Assembly: GCA_005408345.1 (NCBI GenBank)
Contig: SEMN01000136.1
Coordinates: 372,001 to 436,000, forward strand
DNA: 64,000 nucleotides
From: Macquaria australasica
Taxonomy: Eukaryota; Chordata; Actinopteri; Centrarchiformes; Percichthyidae
Direction of reading: 5' to 3'
Below the pieces are notes generated by a model. The model saw only the letters and a program-made list of their open reading frames with translations, was not told where the DNA came from and did not search any database. A program made the translations under genes and the position numbers. This document shows, in pieces, positions 12,063 to 23,900 of this stretch; position 1 is the first letter of the stretch, and the number at the start of each line of letters is the position of its first letter.

Positions 12063-15000
12063 CATACAGTCAACAAATCAGAGCTTTCCAGCATTGGTGA
12101 CTAAACAAATAATACAAATAAAACATCATCTGTAGTTACTCCTAAAACAGTTTGATTCTGTTAGCCACTGTAGAGAGAGTTACAATACATGGTTATATGA
12201 CGAACAATGCCTTGAGAACAATACCATAAACCACGTTAACTTGTGCTTTAATCCTACAGTCATGAAGACGGCACCATGTTTTTATTTTAATGAGGGTCTG
12301 ATGTCCCACAGTCGGGTCCATGGGCAACACGAGGTGTTGGAGGGTGTGCTCCACCAAATGAAATGCATCAGTTATATAACAGATTATCTAGTGCATTCAT
12401 TTTTTAATAATGACATTCTTTTGTCATCTGACAACAAAAACCCTCTCAGGTGGAAAAAACATGTTTATTTTGGTCACTGACCCAGACTGATCAGATGCTC
12501 ACAGGCGCTGTATTAATATTGTATTGATCTTATAATTAAAGCAGCAGAGTAACATTGGACTATTGACATACGTTCTCTGCTGTTATAATGAATGGAAGCT
12601 GCTATAAACTGCAGCATCCATTGTATGTGTTTAATCTGGATCTCTGTGCGTGCTGGTGTGTGTGTGTGTGTGTTTGTGTGTGTGAGTGTTTATGGGGGTA
12701 TTTAGGAAGAGAGACGATGGACAAAAGAGGGCATATGAGGGGAGAGGAGGATCATCATCCCCTCCAGCCGTTTACATTATAAATGATATTACATAACTCG
12801 TGATTTTTGGAGCTTGAATCGATTGGACTTATGTAACGGCCCATTGAGTTGCTGTACATGTAGCCGCGTCCCCTCGTAAACCGGACCTGAGATCACGTGC
12901 AGGATAAAAAGTAGAGTTTTCAGTAATGGCACTGAGGAGTTCGTTGGACCAGACTCACAGTAAAGGAGTCTTAAAAGCTATATATAATATCAATATTTCA
13001 TATATCTTGATATATAAATATCAAGATTAAACCTATCGTAATGTTAAGCATCTTATTATAAGTATTAAAAGTACCATGGTGATATTACAGGAGTTAAAAA
13101 TACCAAAATAATATCAATATATAAAGTCACAGTTGAGTGGCATGTGACTAATAAACAGTGCATTGATTTTTCCTTTGCCATTTGCTTTGGGTCAACTAAA
13201 TTACAAATGTTTTCCCATGTTTATTTGGGTTTTGTGGCTGCACATCTGAGCCAAGTTGTAGACCAGTCGAATAAAAATCACTAGAAATGTGGCTTTTATA
13301 AAGACATGACATCCAAGCAACTCACTAATATTTATTCACCCCAATATAACAGTAAATTGACATAAGTGCATCAGTGTATTGCAGAATGAGGTCCACCAAA
13401 GCTGATACTGGCCGTGTTAATCACTTGGAGGAGTACAGCATTTTCTCCTTCTTAAAGGTCTGCGAATTCTTTCAAGAGACAAACATCTCAGACGACATCT
13501 TTAACATTTGGGATGAACACCATTTCATCAGTTCCATGTTAAAACCTCACCACAATTACTCATCTTGTGATGCCAGTGTGACAGTTTGAAGTTCAAACTA
13601 AACACACAGCACGAGTCAAGGGCACTGCCTGGTGGACAAATAGTAGTAGTGCAGTGAAGCCTCAAAGAAAGGACAGAAATATCTTCTATAAGAGACAATG
13701 TTGAAATTCTAGACCGGGACCGGAAATATAGGGAGAGGAAAGTGAGCTCTCTGTCACAAGATCACAAGAGGATAAATGTCCCTTAAAATGACTGAATCAC
13801 ATCTTAATCTACAAACACACACCCTCCTATTTAAATCCCTTTATTTCATATTCTTACTTACTACTTTGGAAGCTTAGGGGACAGGCTGCTTAAATTATAT
13901 ACCTCAAAATAATTAGTTAAACCCCTGATTAACGCAACTAATGACATTTAGGATTACAGTGAATTATTTCTGGTTAAAGATGCTCATTCTATGCACATTT
14001 TACCTGAAGGTACATAAAAGGTTTTCAGGTGCATAGGTAAGGGATTGTGTTTCCTAGTGCTAACATCAAGCGTGATGAAAAGTTGGCGATTAACCTTTTT
14101 TTCTATTCTACAAATAAACAAAACTCTTAAAAAAACAACAACTTGTCTTTATTGCAGCATGTTGTCAGTAAGTTGGGGAGTTAACACTTAAGCTGAAGCA
14201 AATTTCGTGGTAATCATCTGTCAAATAATGATATATGGGTCATTTAATTTAAAGCTGACAGATGAAATGACTCATGCATCTCACAGTGTGGGGGGGTGTT
14301 TTTACAGTTGTTCTTTCAGTACATTAGTGAACAGTGGAGGAGTAGAAGGAGAAAGCAACAGAAAGGGTGGACACATTACAGTAAGAACATGTGCCACATA
14401 ATACATAGCTGAAACCAGAAACTATAATGTTCACAATGATAGTATTAGTATTTTGAATTTGGACTGACTGCACTGGACTGTAGGTGTTTGTGATATCGTG
14501 TCCACCCCTGTATATACTTTTGATACCAGTAAAGAGGAACTGGTTGAGTGGACACTCTCTCTCCAGAGGCTCCCATGACTATCAGCAGTGTTGCAGTATT
14601 GCATTGCATACAGTATTAAAGAACCCCACCCCATTTGGATTTTTGCAGCCAAAGTCTGTGTCATTCTACAAGCATCTCTGACCACTGCAGAGAGCCCGAA
14701 GCACTTCCACTTCTAACATGGAGATGAGGAGAGGGTCAGGCACCAACAGCAGCATAATGGATTTCTTTATGACTGCGGCTGCATGAGCTTTTTATTACTA
14801 TGAGGACAGCAGCAGCAGTAGAGTTTTAAGGGTGAAATTATTCCAAAACAACTCATCTATATTGACAAAGTAAATGTAGAAAAGTTATCTGAAGCTGAGC
14901 ATCACATTAAATCATTGTATGGATGAAAATTACATTTATTTAACTCGCTGATATCATGTCAGTTTCTGCCATGTGTCTGAATGCATAAAAACATAATGAA

Positions 15001-15530
15001 ATATACACTGTGCTAATTCATTCAAATGGTAAAAATATACAGCTGCAACCTACACACACACACACATACTGTAAATGAATACCGAGTACACTGACACATC
15101 CCCACGGCACTAAATACCTTGGCCTGCGTGAGTGTTTTTCTCAGTGACACCTCGCTGAGTCGCTGTTGATGACATGCTGGAGAGCAGGAGCTGCAACCTC
15201 TAGCTTTTGGTAACACACACACGCACAGGATCCACTCAGGAAGGGACGGGAGCAGGTGGCGAGCCAGGGGTATGCTCTAGTTCTGGCAGGCTATTTATAA
15301 CCTGCATGAGTAGGGGGTGTCACCTCTAAACAGCCATGAAAATGCTGAAAATAGGTGCGAGAATGAGTGTGTGCATCCATGTGTGTGTGTGAGAGAGAGA
15401 GAGAAAAACAGACACTACAAACAACATAAAGAACTCCTGGACTGTTTGCATGTATGACACGTTTCATTCCTCCCCACTGCAGAGTCCACCCATTCAGTTG
15501 GGACTATGTTATCATAATTTGGCATGGTCA

Positions 15531-15531
<1 letters not shown>

Positions 15532-15565
<34 letters not shown>
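15532..15565. repeat. (CA)n microsatellite
   Basis: A pure CA run of about 34 bases. Confidence 0.95.
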
Positions 15566-15568
<3 letters not shown>

Positions 15569-16999
15569 GAAATTCAGACAGACATGCACAATCAGGGCTT
15601 TAGGGGATTTGAAGCCACATGTGATCTGAGTAATGTTTTTGTTCCATCGAGATCCAGAAGTTCAGTGTGCAGCACCTCGCAGCAATGTGTCAAACTATAC
15701 ACACATCACACAAACATCCTCACGGTTCATCTTTGTGCAAGAGAAAAGGGCTTAAATTACTGGACAAACTAAAGGGACAATACTTTGTACTTCTTTGTCC
15801 TATTACTCTGACATACAGCATGCCGGAGTGTGATTTACTCTGACATGTGAGAACACACACATACTGGTGTGTAGCCTTGGTGCTAAACCAACAGACACTT
15901 TTTATTTTAGTCTCTATAAAAGTCCTCCAGAGGCTTAACTTGCGCAGGAATGTGGCTTGCTCCTAAGTCCATACATGTTCTGAAATAGAGCCAGCAGACA
16001 GGCAGACGGCGGGTCGGAACCGGACAGTAACTTACACCACTTCCTCTTGAACCTTGAACCCCCTGAGGGACATGATTAATAACAGCGATCAAGTGGATCG
16101 TCCACTGCTGTCTGTGTCTTTTTTTTTTGCCTCCCTCGTTCACTGCCAATGATTCCTTTGTGAAGGGCCAAATTTATAAGGCCGTCAAAATCAAACACTT
16201 TTGACAGTCTACAAATATGACTAGTGCACGCAATTCATGTTTGATGCAGGTCTAAATGGGACCTGCAAACACATGTTTTTCCTTCGGTATGCAAGCATGT
16301 GCAGCATGAGATGCTTCTGCTTTATTGAATGCTGACAAAAACACAGAGTAGGAATATTTCGTAAGAGGGAGAGAGAGAGAGAACTGCTTTGGAGTCCCGG
16401 CTTCATCTAATTTGGAAACGTAGTGGCAAATGTTTGGATTTCTTTGGTTGATGTCTATGACTAGTATGTGGTAAATATAGAGTATAACAATTAAACAGTT
16501 TGTCTTCTTCTGCTGAGTCACATGACAAACACTAAGAAGTATCTATGGCTGTTTGAAACAACTGCAACAACAGCATGTACATCCCATCCTCCAGGACCAG
16601 GATGTTTTAGTTCTATCATGATCTTTTGCTCTTTCCCTGCAGCTGCTAATGGACTCAACATGACATGATGTATGATCAAGACATTTCTGCCGTGTACAAC
16701 CAGAATGTTTACAGTTCCCAGAAGAGCAGTTATTCACTCACCTGAGCAAGTTGAAGGATTTCAGGATGTACCTCAGGGTCTGCCTTTATGGGGATTCCTC
16801 CTGTGTCAGTATCAGGTCTGTGTTTCTTCATCCTGCCAGTGCTCGTGCTGTGAATGCACCCCATCCTCGTTCGCCTTGTTACTTTAATTTCTGTGAATCT
16901 TATCTGCTCCTTCCAAGTGCTTTAGGTCCTCTCTTGTTTTGCTCCTCTCAGCGCTTCATGTTTTGAAGCGGCCTCCTTATGTTTCTATGACAGCTAATG

Positions 17000-17530
17000 T
17001 CTTCCTCTCCAGCATGTTCCTTCTTACCCAGTGACTCCTCACACCTCCTGCCCTTCTCTCTGACAGCCTGTCCTGCCTGGAAATCCACCCCAGATGACCC
17101 CCCACCCCCCCCTCCTTTCCCCTCTCCTCTTACAACCCCTCCAAGAAGTGTCACCAAGCACAGACCCTCCACTCTTACCCCCGTCTCTCTCTCTCCTCTT
17201 ACACCCTTCCCTGTCCCCTCGCTCTCTGGCTGTCCTCACTCTGAAAGCATGCAAGCATACACTCACCACCTCTCTCTTCCCTTCCCCCTTTCCACTTGCC
17301 AATACCTCCTTCTCTCCTCTTCGCCTCTACAGACCCTCAAATGTCTCGTACGCCGCTCTCTCCCGCTCCACGCTCACAGACCCTCTAGTCTTCCCCTCTC
17401 TCTCTCGCTCCATCAGGGTCCTCTTGCTGTCTCTCCATGGGGGAGAAGGGGGCAGCTGTTTTGGCTTGTTGATGTCAGGCCCTTCCCCTTTCCTTTGGCT
17501 TCACTTCAGCCCCTCACTCTCTCCTTCCTC
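17000..17530 (+). repeat. Polypyrimidine low-complexity tract
   Basis: A strongly C/T-biased stretch of about 500 bases with many CTCTC and CCCC runs. It keeps several frames open, up to 181 codons, with Ser/Pro/Leu-rich translations that resemble no domain. Confidence 0.7.
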
Positions 17531-18519
17531 ATGGGGGAGTGATTAGATAGAGCTTCTTTCACACACGTCATCCCTCTAGACTCTAACTTTGCACATGAGA
17601 ACATACTGTAGTCTTGATCCCACTTCTCCCTCCTCTCAGCTTGCTGAGGAAGTGAGGACTTTTTAACCATCTGCTTGCCTGGGTTTTTAGTAAACAACTG
17701 GAGCAAATGGGCACAAGGCTGAGAGTCTAATTTCTTTTGTCAATGAGGATCTCTACTTCATATTTTTAAATATCTGTGCATCTCCCCTTGGATGTGAAAA
17801 TGATAGATATTATGAACTCCACCTCCCTGTTTGATAGGACACATGACACCAGCATTAATGTCCTCTCTCGATTCCCTCAGTTCCTCTCTTCACTGGAATG
17901 AAAACAATGATAGGCTCTGTGCTTAAATCTTAGATCTGCTTCTCCCCTCGTTAAATTCCTTCAGACTACAGCTCTCTCTATGTAACACACACACACACGT
18001 CAAACTGAGGTCTCCAGACAAAATACTGCTTTAAGCTGGAGGTTTTAGGGTTGTGAGGGGAAAATCTCCAACAATAAGCTCTTTCTAAAACCATGTTTTT
18101 AGCCCCCGGTTAGACCATACAAAGCGGCCCTTGGTTTAGAGTGAGACAAATCCAGGGCTGCGAGCTAATTTAGGCGACAAACCATCAACGCGCATTAAGT
18201 AAAACTTTTAGCAACTTCAGAGACGCCTCTGTATTACAGCTCCAGTGACAACATCAGCAGACACATCAAGTTGACAATGACAGATTATACATATATAAAA
18301 ATTTGTATACATGATCATGGCAAATTTCACTTGAAACATCATCTAGGGGCCCCGAGTGACACAAACTCCAGTCATGTTGTGGCTTGAAGTGGAGGGAGAA
18401 AGGACCCTCCGGTGTGGACCAGCTGCTGATTCACATGGCAACAGGGGTGGGGGCTGCTGGTGGGTGGGAAAAGGTGCACACACGTTTCAACTTAAGATGC
18501 AGCCCTCTTTTTACTGACA

Positions 18520-18850
18520 CGGTGGTGGACGTATTCAGATCTTCACATAAGTAAATGTAGCAATACTACAATGTAAAAATACTCCATTACAAGTAAAAGT
18601 CCTGCATTGAAAATCTTAAGTGCTATCAAAGTGCCCAATGGCCCCTCTCAGTGTTACATTATCTGATTATTACATGTATACAACAATGTATTACCTTTTA
18701 TGAGCAGATCATGTTTGGTATGTATAATCTGAATCTGTAAATAGTAACTAAAGCTGGAGTTAAGTAAAAAGTACAAAATGAAAATACTCAAGTACAAGTA
18801 CTTCAAAAGTGTGCTTGATTACAGTACACAATATACTTTACAAGCTTTGC
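18520..18850 (+). mobile_element. Non-autonomous DNA-transposon-like repeat, family D, copy 1
   Basis: It carries motifs such as GACGTATTCAGATCTT, AAAATACTCCATTACAAGTA, AGTCCTGCATTGAAAATCTT and CTCAAGTACAAGTACTTCAA. I know these from a very abundant percomorph repeat, probably hAT-derived. A related internal segment is at 31,920-32,250. Confidence 0.6.
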
Positions 18851-20592
18851 TATCATGCAGAACTACACTGAATGTTCAAAACAGCAGGGACGGTTTCCTT
18901 TTCCCTGTTTTTTTTCTCTCCTAGATGAGGTGAATGCAAGATGTTATATCTTACTGATTTTCCTTATTGGTGCCACGATTCCCAGAGATGTAGATACAAA
19001 CAAGCGAAAGATAATTGTAATGCGAACTTAATATCAGAAAACTGGTATTATCAAGTATATAAATGTTATATGACCTTATGTCCACACAGGGCAGGACAGA
19101 GTCAGCTATTTGTCTCCCTCCCACACACTTTATGCTCCCTGAGTGGCCACTTTAATCTAAACAATATACTCTTAAATGAATGTGCATGGGACATGGGACC
19201 AATTTGACGACAGGTATTGAACTCTGGTGTGCAATCACTGAGCTTCAACATACACAAACTCCTTCATTAGTCTAATTATTTCATAATACATTAAACACTG
19301 AAGTTAATGTACATTAGCAGATATTTTGCTTGTTGCCAGTAAGCATTCCCAGTCTATAGTATGCTGATGTCCACCGAATAGAGGGGTCTAGAGTAGTCCT
19401 ATCTTACAGCAAACTGGGTGTCCTCTGCATGTGTGTGTGGGATGTGAAGCTCAGCAGGATCCTAACCAGCTGCCACCAGGAGTCTGGCCCTCAGCAGGGG
19501 GCTGAGACTGAAGAAATACTGTAGAAACCGTCTGCTTCACAGACCACACCGGGAGAACAGTGAGCAGAGGAAAACACTTTGTCATTGCAACACAAAAAAA
19601 TGATGTGTTTGATCATGCAACTCGCCATCCTGTGACTGACACTGGTTTCATGGTTAATTTCAAATGCCACGCTGTCACTAAAGTGTGCAGGGCCTCGTCG
19701 GGTTAACACGGGCAACAAAGAGGTGGTGCTTGGCCTGTCTGTAAACTTTTAACTGTTAGAGACGAGCACAAATTCAGCTTTAAGCGTTTTAGTTTACACA
19801 CTTAAACACTGAATTTTTTAGCCCTTGTGCTGAATCCCTCCAGTAATGCATACATATACAATGACCACATACTATTTGAGTGTACATAATGACCCCAATT
19901 TATTGCAAATTGGAAGACAGCTTCATGTAATCTCATGCAAATGCTCACACCTTACTATAGGCAAGTCCAGACTTTCCCCAAATATCTGTATTCCTTTACT
20001 TCAGGAAGAGTGAATGATTTAGACAGCTGTGGAGAATCTTTAAGACGTCTGGAAACGACCATCACGAGCCTTTAATTGATTTGCTTATTTCATCAGAAGG
20101 TGTAGAAAGAGAGAGACATCTGTACAACGAATGGAGATGATAGTAATGGCACTTGTAGCAGTCACTCCTGCAGTACTGTAGTCTGTGTACTACACAGTCT
20201 TCTCTTGTAATACTGTGCGAATCAATCAATGATTTGTTGAATGGTGCACACGATTGACAAATGTTTTTAAATTAGTAACCAGTCTCAACATTCACGACTA
20301 TTAGTGTTGGAAGACAGGATTTTCTTGACTAATTTTCATAAATAAATTTAAGAGATTAGTTCAAAAGAATTCTACAATACCAAATTCTTTTCTAACTAAT
20401 AAAAAGGGCTTCTAATCAATAGTTTGACATTTGATCTAGGAATTATGCAAGTCAATCAGCCAGAAGTTCAAAACAAAACAAAAACCAAAAACAAAACAGG
20501 TTGCACTAAACAACATCTTCTGTCATATAATCCAACCTCACCAAACCTGTGATCCACAAATATACAAATTCATTTTTTCCCCACTTTTTCCA

Positions 20593-20602
20593 TTTATTTA
20601 TT
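20593..20602 (-). terminator. Likely eif4b polyadenylation signals
   Basis: Two overlapping AATAAA hexamers on the minus strand (20,598-20,593 and 20,602-20,597) follow the eif4b stop codon (20,919) by about 320 bases. This gives a reasonable 3' UTR length. Confidence 0.5.
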
Positions 20603-20918
20603 ACAATTAATTCAATGTTATCCATCACTTTTCCATGTGTCAGCTACTCCTTTTTTCCATTTAAAACAAGTCCAGTATGTGACTATTCTTTAGAAGCTGA
20701 ATAGTCCTGAAGGTGGGTCGGGGGAGAAGGGATGGGTGGGTGTTTTGAAAGTAAAGGACAGGTTTGTAGGAGGAAATAAGGGCGGGAGTGGTGTCCTCCC
20801 AGGAGCCTCTTTCATGTGAGGAGTTTTTTTTTTCATAAGCTATGTGAGATTATTTTTTTCTGCATTCGGCGTTTTCTCCTCCTCTTGCGCTTTCGGGCCT
20901 TGTCTCGTTATTTTCTCT

Positions 20919-23900
20919 CTATTCTACGTCTTCTGTGTCGTCTCCGTCCATTAGCAAAGCGGCGTACTTACTGGCTGAGCTGAACTTCTGAAAAAGGCAA
21001 AACAAAACAGGACCTGGATCAGTAAAATAAGCTTTGGATGCTAAACAAATATAGCGTATACAAGAGAAAAGATGCCAACTTTCTCTCAAGGAGCATGAAA
21101 CATTGGAGACAATTTTATAACTGATGATGGGCTGCTTATCCACTTTTAAAAACTAATGTAAGAGGGGGAGCTTTGCTAAAACAACCTTTTAGGGAAACCC
21201 TTCTATGATTAACTGAGGTGACAAAGTCTGACTAAACCTTGGCAGTGAAGGACTTACGGGGGTTGGGGTTTCTTCAAATTTCTTTGGCTCTGGGGGTGGT
21301 CTGGAGTCTCGGTCTCTTCTGTTATCCTTTCTACAATCAGAATGAACACTGATGTTTTAATTTTTATCAGCAGAGCTCTGTGCTGGAAAGTTGACCCTTT
21401 GCTGTGAATCCTCAAACACACACAGTTTAGCACACAGCTAAAAAGACGAACTAAAGGAGCACAAATTATGTTCATTTTCACCATCTGAAAATCTACAAGC
21501 TGCTTGGCACCCAGTTCACACCGTGCTCAGTCCTCATTTTCAGAAAAACATCAAGTAAAATTCAGTAGTCCCAAATTTCAGTTCCAATTTATGTTGTACT
21601 GTTGATGTTTTAGCACTGAAATTGATCATTTCCTCTGCTACCTTCATGGGGATTGGAACTATTTGGTGTAGAAAAAGTAACATTAAATGTGAACACCAGA
21701 AATCCTGGTGTCCTTGTGTTCCTAGTGTCCACAACACTAGGAACAACGAATGCATCATCGGTTGTGTAACTGAGCATAGGCCACTCTTTACAGATGCCCC
21801 GTCTCATTAAGAACTAGTTGCTAGCTTTGGATGGCTGACCTGTCTGCCTCCTTTCTTCGGTCTCTGTTGGGCCCCTCTCCTCGGCCCCGCCCTGCTCCAG
21901 GCCCTGCAGGCCCCCCTCTTGCCCGTGGGGGCCCCCGGTCCCGACGCACACCTTCAGCCTTGTTCTCATCTTAAAGGAGAAGCCAGACAGTTGAGTGAAG
22001 GGAGGTTGGTGGACTTTATACAGTCGACTACACTCACAACACACTGCAGCATTAAAAGCCACTGGGTTGGATTCAAAAAGTGTTAGTCACTGATGAAGGG
22101 CCAAATGAGAGGTGCACAACTGCTCGAATGCAAGCTTAGCTTGTACAGTGGAAATTTAAATTTGATATTGGCTTGAAAATTGTGCCAAAAGGTTTCCGAA
22201 ACAATTTTAAAACAAGCCCTACTCTGATACAGCACTGCAGATAATGTAGGTATTCACTGTTTTCACGTTTGGGCAGATAGCACAAGTCTGAAACTGAGAT
22301 TTCTTTTCTTTCTTTTAAGTCAGAATTGTGGTCCATTAGCATATTATTCTGCACCATATACGTCAGAGCAGACTAATAATGTGAGACATATTTTTGTGCT
22401 CCCCTTGTAATGAATACACTCAGCTGCAAGATGAGCTCATGACCTGCTCCTATCAGACACGTTCTCGCTTTGCCGAATATGTTCATTATGACATTATTAC
22501 AAAGTAAGGATAACAGCTGCTCTTACATCTCATCATGAATGTGAGCTACTCTCAATGAAAACACTGGGATTCTCTAATATAACTCATGTAATAACACTGC
22601 ATATGTACCATAAGGAATTGACTTCCTGTCTGTACAGTGGACTTGAATGAATCGAAAACCCCAGATCCTAGTTTAATGCAAACCTCGTTGCCTTTTCTGG
22701 ACCATACAGGAGTTTGAACCCACTTTCACATCAACATTTCAGCAGCAAAACAGCAAAGTTGTCTCATTTTCATCCATGCACCATTTTTGTTTTCTTGCGT
22801 AATGACCTTTACAGTCTTACACTGTTGCTTGATGTGGCTGTCGACTTTGAGTCTTGTTCAAATTCACAGTCTACATTATCACACATTTTTGAAGATGTGT
22901 GCAGTGTTTGTTTTGTTTACATGAATGTCTTCCTCCTTCAGTTTTCTTTGAGTTCTTTTATAGTTGTGTGAGGGGTCACACTGACATGGTTTGTTCCACT
23001 GTATTTATAGTCTACACTGAGTTTGGTCTTACCTTTTCCAGATCCAATTTCACCTGCAGAACCTTGGGAGCTAAAGAGAAAGTAAGAACAGTCAGGGAAA
23101 AGTATACAAAACACTCACATGAAAGTAACTTTTCTACAAGCCTTTGATAGCTAACTCTGGGTGTGAAAAGATGGGTTTGTTCAATCATTTGTGCTTGAAA
23201 TGGCTGTTCGTGTACGTTCCTGAAAGGCGTTCTAACATACAGTATGTCTCACTTGTGTTCTCACCTGAGCTTGGGAGGAGCTGAACCACTTGGGGAGACA
23301 GGAGAGACTGGAGGTCGTCCATCACCATCGCTGGAGCCTGTGCTGGCTGCACTTCTCTTGGCCCAGACGTTCTCCTTGGGAGGAGGTGCAGGCATCACCT
23401 TCAGCACCTCCTTGGAAGAGCTGGTAGAGTGGGGCTGTGGGGAGGACCCAGGGGAGGAGGGCTCACCTTCTTTCCCACTGAAAACCTCATTGTCCCCAGA
23501 GCGCTCGCTGTCTCGACACCGGGACCCTGGTAGATGAAAAGAGAAGCATGTTGTTTCTTACAGTTTTACATCACTGTGGATTATTTTTCAACGCTTTTAC
23601 CCCTTGATGAGATATTCACCATTTTTAATTTGGCTTGGTTGTTTGTTTGTATATTTCTCTAAACACTATAACTTACTCAGTGCAGAAGAGGGCAGCATTT
23701 TTGAGACCCAATAAAAAGTCTAAAAGATACTCAAAATGAAAACACTTATTTCTGTTTCATCTCATACTACAGCTGTGATGGTTTACAGGGTTGCATGACT
23801 GTGATGTGACCGATAGAACAGAGGTCCCACGATGAAAACTGTGTATTGACTGAAAGTTTTATATAGAAAGAAAAAGACACAAACTGGGTACACAGTCACC

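Larger units (their letters stand above)
9011..20592. other. Spacer between tns2 C1 exons and the eif4b 3' end
   Basis: No host exon is supported. The tns2 promoter and first exon are expected here. Repeats listed separately lie at 9,430, 10,315, 11,748 and 18,520. A C/T-rich low-complexity block at 17,000-17,530 gives long Pro/Ser-rich frames that I do not believe. A TATAAATA motif on the minus strand (15,291-15,298) precedes an ATG at 15,163 and a GTATTT donor, but that reading frame does not join the C1 exon in phase. Confidence 0.45.

Noticed and set aside
15113..15298. Possible tns2 first exon: TATAAATA (15,291-15,298), ATG at 15,163 (MSSTATQRGVTEKN) and a GTATTT donor
   Set aside because: The ATG frame ends in phase 1, whereas the C1 exon needs phase 0. 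The phase-0 frame has no ATG. It would need an unseen intermediate exon.
16997..17546. Open frames of 150 and 181 codons
   Set aside because: They lie in a C/T-rich low-complexity tract; several frames are open at once, the peptides are Ser/Pro/Leu-rich with no domain, and no splice or promoter context supports them.
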